This document shows, one piece after another, positions 15,018 through 21,362 of a stretch of 22,851 nucleotides of DNA. The notes beneath the pieces are model-generated. The model saw only the letters and a list, made by a program, of their open reading frames with translations. It had not been told where the DNA came from and did no database searches. The position numbers and the translations under genes were made by a program. The stretch comes from UBA1162 sp049513695 (GTDB taxonomy: Bacteria > Chloroflexota > Dehalococcoidia > GIF9 > UBA5629): assembly GCA_049513695.1 (NCBI GenBank), contig JBEKVW010000028.1, positions 1 to 22,851 of the forward strand. Reading direction: 5' to 3'. Every line of letters begins with the position of its first letter. Within the stretch, counting starts at the first letter, position 1.

Positions 15018-15995
15018 TCATCTGCCCATAAACTCCCTAAAAACGTCCGGCATCAAATCAGATATCGAAAATGTGGTATCTGCAAGGTCTTCTTTTATCA
15101 TCATTTTTAATTCTTTTTGACGTTTCTCATGTAGTTTCCAAATTCGTGAGTATACTACCTTCATACTATCGGCGGTTTTGTATTCCCATCCAACCCTTCG
15201 ATATTCAGAATTCCATTTTATAAATTTTTCTTGCCATGAAATCTGTTTGTTTGCCTCTACAAACCATATCAGTGCGATCGTTTTATCGCGCTGTTTATTG
15301 TAATTTCTTTGTGTAGGTCTAACGATGTTTTCTTGCAATTGAAACTCCCTTGCCTTGCGATAAGCTTGCCAAAGCCTTCGAGTAGCAATTCCAGAATGTA
15401 GAAGCCGAATATTAATTTGATCCGGCTCACTTAAATCAATTATGACGGTGATATTGTTATAAGTTACTGGGATATTACATACATAAAATGCCAATACCTG
15501 AGCCTGATGGATATGATATTTCTCTGCAATTGAATCGAAGATGCGCTTTATTAATACCAGTTTTTGATTGCTTTCCGGTATGACGACATATTTTATAAGC
15601 CATATCCAAGCTACTGCATCTCTTTTAATCTTTACGGGATAATACAGCACAATAGGACTACGTTCTCCTGTCTCGAATTTCCGCAATGCACCGTCCAGTT
15701 GTTCAATAGTTAGTTGTTGAGTTAGCCCCATCGCGGCCCGCATTTTTGAGGTATCTGAACCCTTGCCTTTTGTAAAGGGGAGAGGTATGTGTGTGCCGAC
15801 ATTAATAGTATCCCTGAGAAACCTTTTCCGAATTAAACCATCTTTACGCAAACGACCAATTACATCTCTAAAATCTTTTATATCAAACACTCCAGTATCA
15901 GGATCGGGAATATAGTCTTCGAATTCATCATCAGTTAACGGTCTGATAGTTTGTTTCTCAACTCTTCGCCTTAATTCGTTTTTATTCATCAGCAT
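15018..15995 (-). CDS. Element protein of unknown function (about 326 aa)
   Basis: I recognise no family. The N-terminal 40 residues are charged (NKNELRRRVEKQTIRPLTDDEFEDYIPDPD); residues about 45-70 (FRDVIGRLRKDGLIRKRFLRD) could be a winged-helix recognition segment. A middle beta-rich part (IVLYYPVKIKRDAVAWIWLIKYVV...NNITVIIDLSEP) and a helical, basic C-terminal half with many Trp, Lys and Arg follow. The overall basic character suggests nucleic-acid binding, for example an initiator or regulator. The start is uncertain: ATG 15995, ATG 15989 or GTG 16010. It is read divergently from the XRE gene, across a dyad operator, so the two are probably regulated together. Confidence 0.65.
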   Translation of the reverse strand: MLMNKNELRRRVEKQTIRPLTDDEFEDYIPDPDTGVFDIKDFRDVIGRLRKDGLIRKRFLRDTINVGTHIPLPFTKGKGSDTSKMRAAMGLTQQLTIEQLDGALRKFETGERSPIVLYYPVKIKRDAVAWIWLIKYVVIPESNQKLVLIKRIFDSIAEKYHIHQAQVLAFYVCNIPVTYNNITVIIDLSEPDQINIRLLHSGIATRRLWQAYRKAREFQLQENIVRPTQRNYNKQRDKTIALIWFVEANKQISWQEKFIKWNSEYRRVGWEYKTADSMKVVYSRIWKLHEKRQKELKMMIKEDLADTTFSISDLMPDVFREFMGR

Positions 15996-16014
15996 TTTTT
16001 CGCCTATCACTAGA

Positions 16015-16047
16015 AGTTAACAAATAGTGAAATCAATAATGTTAACT
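16015..16047. promoter_or_regulatory. Dyad operator in the divergent promoter region
   Basis: AGTTAAC (16015-16021) and GTTAACT (16041-16047) form an inverted repeat; with one extra base it extends to CTAGAaGTTAAC/GTTAACTCTAG. It lies between the 326-aa unknown and the XRE gene, the usual place for a repressor's own operator. The XRE protein downstream is the obvious candidate ligand. Confidence 0.55.
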
Positions 16048-16107
16048 CTAGAATATAAGTAATAGTAGAAAAACGCAACGCCGAAATAAACATTTGGAGG
16101 GTATTCT

Positions 16108-16383
16108 ATGAACAAAATCAGACAAATCAGGGAATCCAAGGGTATCAGTCAAAAGGAATTGGCGAGGAGCGCCAACATCTGTCAAGGTCTTCTTTGTAAT
16201 CTGGAAAAGGAACGCCTCAAGCCTTGGCCGTCAGTGATTAAAAAGATTGCAAAAGTACTGAAGGTTAATCCAAATGAATTAACCCGAGAAGAAAAAGAGG
16301 GTTCAGTCGAAAGCTTGCAGGCACCGACTGAACCCACTGGTAACAACGAGGAGGTGAATCCCCGTGGTCAAATTCCATTTTAA
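16108..16383 (+). CDS. XRE/Cro-family HTH repressor
   Basis: 91 aa with SD GGAGG before ATG 16108. Residues 1-58 are a classic HTH_3 domain (IRQIRESKGISQKELARSAN, LLCNLEKERLKPWPSVIKKI, AKVLKVNPNEL). The last 30 residues are Glu- and Pro-rich and unstructured, with no dimer domain visible. It is probably the lysogeny-type regulator of the element. Its 3' end overlaps the next gene by 20 bp, and that gene's SD lies inside it, so the two are translationally coupled. Confidence 0.88.
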   Translation: MNKIRQIRESKGISQKELARSANICQGLLCNLEKERLKPWPSVIKKIAKVLKVNPNELTREEKEGSVESLQAPTEPTGNNEEVNPRGQIPF

Positions 16384-16777
16384 CACTAAGCCCCAATTTA
16401 TCAAGCGCAATCGCCATACAATTCTAGGTATATATCCGAAGGAAAAACTAGCCCGGAAAATGACGAAATCCCATCAGGTGCTAAGACGGCCCCCAGGCCT
16501 AACCATCGATGCCGAAGCCTATGATGCCAATGTTGTCGGGAAAGTTGACTGGACAATAATTTTCGATATTTCAGACGGGAGGCGCTTTTGGATCGCAGTC
16601 CCAGAATTTGACAGATATAAGAGATTCATAGACCGTGGCCAAGGCCCGCAATTGCTAATCGAATTCAAATATTTGCATCGTGACAATGAATTAAACGATG
16701 CTAACATCACTAATCCAGTAAATCTGCCGGATAAACCCGAAACACCGCAGCTAGCCTTCAATTTTGGAGGCCTGTAG
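16364..16777 (+). CDS. Element protein of unknown function (137 aa)
   Basis: GTG start at 16364 with GGAGG about 10 nt upstream inside the XRE gene. The N-terminus is basic (KFHFNTKPQFIKRNRH); the core is beta-rich (VDWTIIFDISDGRRFWIAVP, GPQLLIEFKYLHRD); the C-terminus, NLPDKPETPQLAFNFGGL, has a QLAFNF segment that resembles a sliding-clamp-binding peptide (Q-x-x-hydrophobic-x-F), a speculative point. Only 2 bp separate it from the RepA-like gene, so it may serve replication. No family recognised. Confidence 0.65.
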   Translation: MVKFHFNTKPQFIKRNRHTILGIYPKEKLARKMTKSHQVLRRPPGLTIDAEAYDANVVGKVDWTIIFDISDGRRFWIAVPEFDRYKRFIDRGQGPQLLIEFKYLHRDNELNDANITNPVNLPDKPETPQLAFNFGGL

Positions 16778-16779
16778 AA

Positions 16780-18021
16780 ATGTCCAATCAAACTAGTGCG
16801 GTATGTAACGACTGGGAATTCAAAGATAATGGGACGGCCTATAGCTTCACTGTGCATGAAGCAAAGCTTAGCTTTATCTTTACACGTATTTATCAACATA
16901 AATCAAGCGCTGAGTTACATGCGCAATTACTTGTTGAGAATACCGAAACTGGCAGACAAGTACATTACCAGACTCTTAATCTATTATCGCCCCAGGCCAG
17001 AGACAAAATTGCTACCAGCTTTAATTTCAAGTTTCCTTCTATCACATGGGGGCCACTGATAGACGAAATTTGCTACAGAATGATTCAGAGGCACACAGAG
17101 GGGCAACCTGTCGAAGCAGTATGGGGTGATATAGAGAATTTCGAGGTCTTGCTGCCAAAATATACGTTATCTCCCTTGATATATGAGGGTGAATGCAACA
17201 TCCTGTTTGGGCAAGGCAAGTCAGGTAAGTCATATCTTGCCTTGCTATTCTGTCTTTTGTGCAAATTGCCATACCCGGATAATCCTCTGCGGTTGATACC
17301 AAAAGCGGCAAACCCTCTATATTTGGACTATGAGCGAAGCAAAGAATTGTTTCGCCAACGTTTAAGCCTCATGTGTCGAGGTCTTGCTGTTGCGCCGGTG
17401 TCGATTGATTACAGGCGGTGCTTTATACCGATTGCCGATGACGTAGATAACATACTAAAGACCATACGCGAGAAGAATAATGACCTGGTAGTAATAGACA
17501 GTGTTGGCGTTGCTTGTGCAGGTGATCTCAATTCAAGTGAGACTGCGACCAGGTTCGCAGCTGCAATGCATCGCCTGCCGGTGACTTCAATACTGATTAC
17601 GCATACATCTAAGACTGAAGAAGGCAAGAAAACGCCCATAGGATCGGTTTTCTTTACCAATTCGGCCTCTAATATCTTTGAGGTCAAGAAATCGCAAGAA
17701 ATGGGGGATAGCTTCATTGATATTGCGCTGTCACACTATGAGTGCAATTTAGGCCCAAAAATTATGCCCCTTGGTTTCAGACTTGAATTCCACAAGGACA
17801 GCATACGGATTATCTGCCAGGAAGTATCAGGTATCCCTGAGTTGGCTGGCAATGTCCCAATACGCCAGCAATGCAAGCAAGCGCTTGAATCTGGCCCAAT
17901 GACCGTCAAGGAAATTGCAGAAGTTACGAGCCTAAAAGAGGATTCAATCAAAACAACGTTAAACCGTTACAAGGATATCTTTACAAAGGAAGGTGACAGA
18001 TGGCATTTGAAGCCAGCGTAA
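16780..18021 (+). CDS. RepA-like RecA-fold ATPase/helicase with C-terminal winged helix
   Basis: 413 aa, SD GGAGG in the end of the previous gene. Residues 1-125 are an element-specific domain. Residues about 128-330 are an AAA_25/RepA-type RecA fold: Walker A GQGKSGKS (144-151), a YLDYE strand (181-185), Walker B LVVID (Asp240), and ILITHTSK (271-278), whose His-containing strand is typical of hexameric RepA helicases and KaiC-like ATPases. SV(F)FTNSASNIFEVKK fits the adjacent loop. Residues about 360-413 form a winged helix (ALESGPMTVKEIAEVTSLKE...LNRYKDIF). In plasmids and satellites such proteins unwind DNA at the origin; the iteron cluster begins at its stop codon. Confidence 0.82.
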   Translation: MSNQTSAVCNDWEFKDNGTAYSFTVHEAKLSFIFTRIYQHKSSAELHAQLLVENTETGRQVHYQTLNLLSPQARDKIATSFNFKFPSITWGPLIDEICYRMIQRHTEGQPVEAVWGDIENFEVLLPKYTLSPLIYEGECNILFGQGKSGKSYLALLFCLLCKLPYPDNPLRLIPKAANPLYLDYERSKELFRQRLSLMCRGLAVAPVSIDYRRCFIPIADDVDNILKTIREKNNDLVVIDSVGVACAGDLNSSETATRFAAAMHRLPVTSILITHTSKTEEGKKTPIGSVFFTNSASNIFEVKKSQEMGDSFIDIALSHYECNLGPKIMPLGFRLEFHKDSIRIICQEVSGIPELAGNVPIRQQCKQALESGPMTVKEIAEVTSLKEDSIKTTLNRYKDIFTKEGDRWHLKPA

Positions 18022-18111
18022 CAGCCGTAACACTGTTACGTAACAGTTACGCCAACCGTAACGTAACACTGGGGGGTATATTAATACCCCCTGTTACGGT
18101 TACGGTGTTAC
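18017..18111. repeat. Iteron-like CGTAAC/GTTACG cluster with central hairpin: candidate origin
   Basis: CGTAAC in direct orientation at 18017, 18026, 18039, 18057 and 18062, and as GTTACG at 18035, 18046, 18093 and 18099, with GTTAC at 18107. In the middle GGGGGTAT (18072-18079) and ATACCCCC (18084-18091) form a perfect hairpin with loop ATTA, and the boxes on either side add to an imperfect inverted repeat of about 25 bp per arm. The cluster directly follows the RepA-like gene. It is either the replication origin or an operator for that operon. Confidence 0.65.
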
Positions 18112-18153
18112 AACCTATAAAGCAAATAAGACGATATCACGGAGATTACCAAT

Positions 18154-18441
18154 ATGACTAATGACTGTTCTGATAACTGCGAAGCCCCACTATGCCCACT
18201 CGATTGCCATGAAAAGGCTGTATGGTATCCGGGTGATGACATTTGTAATACAAAGGCTATCAATAAACCAGTCTGGATAAAGACACAGCGCAAAATACAA
18301 CGTCTTTACCGGCAGGGATTGATAGATGATGGAGAGTGTTTCACCCGGCCCATGCTGGAAGGCCTAAAGCGGATTGTCAAGGGATTACACGGTATAAAGC
18401 CAGAAAACCTGCACAAAGATGGCACCGGGCAGTGCGCTTAG
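18154..18441 (+). CDS. Small Cys-rich element protein of unknown function (95 aa)
   Basis: ATG 18154 with GGAG upstream. The N-terminus has five cysteines (C5, C9, C14, C18, C31, plus His19), which could bind zinc. The C-terminal two thirds are basic and helical (WIKTQRKIQRLYRQGLIDDG...MLEGLKRIVKGLHGI). It may be a DNA-binding accessory protein, but no family is recognised. It lies just after the iteron cluster, the common site for a copy-control or replication accessory gene. Confidence 0.55.
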   Translation: MTNDCSDNCEAPLCPLDCHEKAVWYPGDDICNTKAINKPVWIKTQRKIQRLYRQGLIDDGECFTRPMLEGLKRIVKGLHGIKPENLHKDGTGQCA

Positions 18442-18850
18442 AATAGGTCTATTTAGCGGAGAAAGGCCTTCTAACAAGGCTGTATAAAAGATTGCAGACA
18501 AAACATGACCAGTTGGTATAATCGCAATATATAAGTGTCATTTCAAGGCTTTAGACAAGGGATGCCTGAGTGGCCCCGGCTCTTTTTTATAGTGTGAAAT
18601 AACTACCAATAATCCGGCCTTTTTATACAGCCTGAAAAACTAGAAATAAGCCAGCGTGACCCTTTTGTTTATAAAAAACTCCGGGGGTATAGATTGCTGT
18701 GTAGAGTGATACCGTTTGGGGGTCACTCCCACCCCCTGGGGCCTAGCGACGACCGGCACCGTCCCTGTGCGTCTATTATGCAGCAAGCATCATAAGATGT
18801 ACCCGCGCATGTTTTGTCTGCACCCCGTGCGTAATTCTATATAGTTTTAT
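18442..18850. other. Gene-free region of the element before xis
   Basis: About 410 bp with no supported gene. Left part AT-rich; right part (18690-18800) GC-rich and structured, with CGGGGGTAT near 18692, the GGGGGT/ACCCCC hairpin, and a GC-rich tract around GACCGGCACCGTCCC. Possible roles are a transfer origin, a structured RNA or a binding region for the element's own proteins. Confidence 0.45.
18718..18736. repeat. Hairpin GGGGGT-CACTCCC-ACCCCC
   Basis: Perfect 6-bp stem with a 7-nt loop; the third occurrence of this stem in the gene-free parts of the element. Confidence 0.65.
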
Positions 18851-18879
18851 TTGACACTATATTCCATATCGTGTATTAT
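18851..18879 (+). promoter_or_regulatory. Near-consensus sigma-70 promoter of xis (leaderless)
   Basis: TTGACA (18851-18856), a 17-nt spacer and TATTAT (18874-18879). The predicted start point, about 7 nt later, is within 2 nt of the xis ATG at 18888, and there is no SD, so the transcript should be leaderless. In the integrated state it reads on through attR and antisense across tRNA-Lys; in the circle it would read into int. Confidence 0.75.
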
Positions 18880-18887
18880 AGATATAA

Positions 18888-19112
18888 ATGGATAACATAT
18901 ACAGCACCAAAGAGGCAGCTGAGAAACTTAGATTATCCCAGGCACATATACGGCGCTTGTTGGAGAGTGGTCAATTACCCGGTAAGCGTCTGGGCCATGA
19001 TTGGATCGTGTTTAGCCTGGATTATAAGCGAAAGCGGAAGCCTAAAGGGTACAGAAAATTAGCTACAAAGCGAACGTACTCCATTAAGCAAATTAAGCAA
19101 AATCATAGCTAA
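18888..19112 (+). CDS. xis: Excisionase-family HTH protein (recombination directionality factor)
   Basis: 74 aa. Residues 4-50 match the HTH_17/excisionase pattern: YSTKEAAEKLRLSQAHIRRL followed by LESGQLPGKRLGHDWIV; the tail is strongly basic (KRKRKPKGYRKLATKR). Such small MerR-like proteins bend DNA at attachment sites and favour excision. It stands 85 bp from attR, and in the circle its stop codon is 46 bp upstream of the integrase ATG, giving an xis-int operon. The start at 18888 is fixed by the domain start and lies at the predicted transcription start. Confidence 0.85.
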   Translation: MDNIYSTKEAAEKLRLSQAHIRRLLESGQLPGKRLGHDWIVFSLDYKRKRKPKGYRKLATKRTYSIKQIKQNHS

Positions 19113-19126
19113 TCGTTAAGCAAATT
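19084..19126 (+). repeat. Three TTAAGCAAA direct repeats near attR (candidate arm or Xis sites)
   Basis: TTAAGCAAATT at 19084-19094, TTAAGCAAAAT from 19093 (sharing TT with the first), and TTAAGCAAATT at 19116-19126. The first two fall in the xis 3' end and the third just after its stop. Related boxes occur at the other end of the element at 12182 and 12217. Confidence 0.55.
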
Positions 19127-19158
19127 GTGAAAAATTATAAAAAGTGGGGTGTATAAAA

Positions 19159-19281
<123 letters not shown>

Positions 19282-19291
19282 AAGGTTTACT

Positions 19292-19320
19292 ATGGTAGCA
19301 TCCGTCACTTACTACGTCAA
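19292..19320 (-). promoter_or_regulatory. Promoter of tRNA-Lys
   Basis: On the minus strand TTGACG (19315-19320), 17-nt spacer, TACCAT (19292-19297), ending 10 bp before the tRNA 5' end at 19281. Confidence 0.6.
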
Positions 19321-19352
19321 GCTAATTGTAATAGGCCGACCGCAAGCTGAGC

Positions 19353-19358
19353 TATAAT
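19353..19358 (+). promoter_or_regulatory. -10 box of the archease-rtcB operon
   Basis: A perfect TATAAT lies 9 nt before the archease start. The -35 region is poor. The short distance to the start codon again points to a leaderless or nearly leaderless transcript. Confidence 0.4.
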
Positions 19359-19367
19359 GTAGTTGCT

Positions 19368-19787
19368 TTGCAGAAGCAGTTTGAAATCATCGACCATACG
19401 GCGGATATCGGCATTATCGCTTACGGAAGCGACCTCGCTGCGTTGTTCAAGAACGCCGCCCTGGGCATGCTGAGCCTGATAACGGATTTGCACAAGGTGG
19501 AGAACAGGCTGCGGAAGGAGATCGTTTTACAGGAGCAGGATAGCGTCACCCTGCTGGTTGCATGGCTTAACGGGCTGCTCTACGAACTGGAGACTGAACA
19601 CTTTATTTTCAACGATTTTGCTCTGGATATGCGGGATGGAAAGCGATTGGCAGCCACATGCTACGGTGAGAAGCTGGACCCCCAAAAGCACGCTATAAGG
19701 CGTGAAATCAAGGCTGCTACTTACCATAATCTGAATATTGTGAAGGAAGATGATGTCTATTCTGCAGCGATCATATTTGATATTTAG
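19368..19787 (+). CDS. Archease, RtcB activator
   Basis: 139 aa, the normal archease length, with FEIIDHTADIGI at the N-terminus (the conserved metal-site Asp in DHTAD), a middle segment SVTLLVAWLNGLLYELE, and the C-terminal IKAATYHNLNIVKEDDVYSA. Archease speeds guanylylation of RtcB and allows multiple turnovers. The start is TTG 19368, since the domain begins at once and no ATG is in frame nearby; no SD is visible. It lies 18 bp upstream of rtcB, forming the usual pair. Confidence 0.93.
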   Translation: MQKQFEIIDHTADIGIIAYGSDLAALFKNAALGMLSLITDLHKVENRLRKEIVLQEQDSVTLLVAWLNGLLYELETEHFIFNDFALDMRDGKRLAATCYGEKLDPQKHAIRREIKAATYHNLNIVKEDDVYSAAIIFDI

Positions 19788-19805
19788 CGATTCAAGGAGA
19801 ATATC

Positions 19806-21263
19806 ATGAGCCCCTGGCAGGGCAAAATAAGGCAAACCGGCATATGCCGCTGGGAAATATCGCAGGACTACAAGAGTGGCATGAGAGTGCCCGGCCTGAT
19901 TTTTGCCGACGACCGCATGCTCAGCGTTATCAGGGAAGAAGAGTCGCTGGAGCAGGTGGCGAATGTGGCTTTTTTGCCGAGCATCGTCGGCAGTTCCATG
20001 GCCATGCCCGATATACACTGGGGTTACGGCTTTCCCATCGGTGGTGTGGCTGCCACCCGGGTGCATGACGGAGTGATTTCTCCCGGAGGTGTGGGCTACG
20101 ATATCAACTGCGGAGTCCGGCTGCTGCGAACCAATTTGAGCGAGGAAGAAGTTAAACCGAAAATCGAAGAATTGATCAACCATCTCTTCAGAAATGTGCC
20201 TTCGGGTGTAGGTTCCGAAGGAAAGATCAAGATAAGCGAGAAGGAGATGGACGACGTGCTCAGGCAGGGCGCTGAATGGGCCGTAAGACGAGGGTATGGC
20301 GACCGGCAGGATCTGGAGGTTACTGAGGAGAACGGCTGCATGAAAATGGCCGACCCGGACAGGGTGAGCGACAGGGCCAAAAAACGCGGCATGCCCCAAT
20401 TGGGCACCCTGGGCTCAGGCAACCATTTCCTGGAAATCCAGGTTGTAAGCGAAATATATGATAAGGAAGCGGCCAGGGTGATGGGTATCACCTTTATTGG
20501 ACAGGTGCTGCTCCTGATCCATACCGGGTCGAGGGGGCTGGGTCACCAGGTCTGTGATGATTACCTGCGAATTATGGGCGAAGCAGTCAGAAAATACGGC
20601 ATAGCTTTACCCGACCGCCAGCTTGCCTGTGCACCGGTTGAATCGCAAGAAGGGCGGGATTATCTGGCGGCCATGGCCTGCGCCGCCAACTACGCCTGGG
20701 CCAACAGGCTGTGCATCGCTCACTGGGCCAGAGAGTCATTTGTAAAGGTCCTTGGCAGAAAGGCAGAGGTCATAGGCCTGGAACAGGTCTATGACGTAGC
20801 CCACAATATCGCTAAGCTCGAAGATCACATTATTGAAGGTAAAAGGCAGAAGCTGTGCGTACACCGTAAGGGCGCTACGCGCGCATTTCCAGCGGGTCAA
20901 GGGGGAGTGCCCTCTAAATATACTGCCATCGGCCAGCCCGTTCTGATACCCGGGGATATGGGCCGGTGCTCCTATATCGCTTTAGGCACTGAAATGGCTA
21001 TGCAGGAGACGTTCGGTTCCACCTGCCATGGCGCCGGCCGGGTGCAGAGCAGGGGCGCAGCCCGGAGGGCACAGAGCGGCGGAGATGTAGCGACAAACCT
21101 GGCATCCAGGGGCATCTACGTCAGGACCGGCAGTATGGGATCGCTGGCGGAGGAAGCATCCTCTGCCTACAAGAACGTTGATGATGTCGTTAATATTGCG
21201 CAGGAGGCGGGCATATCGCGTCGAGTTGCCAGGGCCTTACCCATAGGGGTAATCAAGGGTTGA
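19806..21263 (+). CDS. rtcB: RNA-splicing ligase RtcB
   Basis: 485 aa, full length, ending PIGVIKG as the family does. RtcB joins RNA 2',3'-cyclic phosphate or 3'-phosphate ends to 5'-OH ends with GTP and Mn(II). Metal and nucleotide residues are present: GYDINCGVRL (Asp99, Cys102), GSGNHFLE (His207), HTGSRGLGHQ (His239), VAHNIAK (His333) and CVHRKGATRAFP, where His353 is the second-sphere residue and the guanylylated His belongs to the later CHGAGR motif (His408). SD AAGGAG precedes ATG 19806. With archease it forms an RNA repair or tRNA splicing unit. Confidence 0.96.
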   Translation: MSPWQGKIRQTGICRWEISQDYKSGMRVPGLIFADDRMLSVIREEESLEQVANVAFLPSIVGSSMAMPDIHWGYGFPIGGVAATRVHDGVISPGGVGYDINCGVRLLRTNLSEEEVKPKIEELINHLFRNVPSGVGSEGKIKISEKEMDDVLRQGAEWAVRRGYGDRQDLEVTEENGCMKMADPDRVSDRAKKRGMPQLGTLGSGNHFLEIQVVSEIYDKEAARVMGITFIGQVLLLIHTGSRGLGHQVCDDYLRIMGEAVRKYGIALPDRQLACAPVESQEGRDYLAAMACAANYAWANRLCIAHWARESFVKVLGRKAEVIGLEQVYDVAHNIAKLEDHIIEGKRQKLCVHRKGATRAFPAGQGGVPSKYTAIGQPVLIPGDMGRCSYIALGTEMAMQETFGSTCHGAGRVQSRGAARRAQSGGDVATNLASRGIYVRTGSMGSLAEEASSAYKNVDDVVNIAQEAGISRRVARALPIGVIKG

Positions 21264-21299
21264 TCCGAAGCTGAAATTGCCAGGTAAAGGGCCGCATAT

Positions 21300-21334
21300 T
21301 TGTGCTCTCAAAGGTAATCGGGTAAAATTTACCC
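21300..21334 (+). promoter_or_regulatory. Candidate promoter with palindromic operator before the thiolase gene
   Basis: TTGTGC (21300-21305), 17-nt spacer, TAAAAT (21323-21328). The -10 lies inside the perfect palindrome GGGTAAAATTTACCC (21320-21334), so a bound dimer would block transcription. An SD, AAGGAG, and ATG 21363 follow. Confidence 0.5.
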
Positions 21335-21362
21335 AGAAATTTTTAATAAGGAGTGATAAGCC

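Noticed and set aside
19527..20399. 290-codon minus-strand ORF across archease and rtcB
   Set aside because: Opposite strand of two certain genes; composition is that of a shadow frame.
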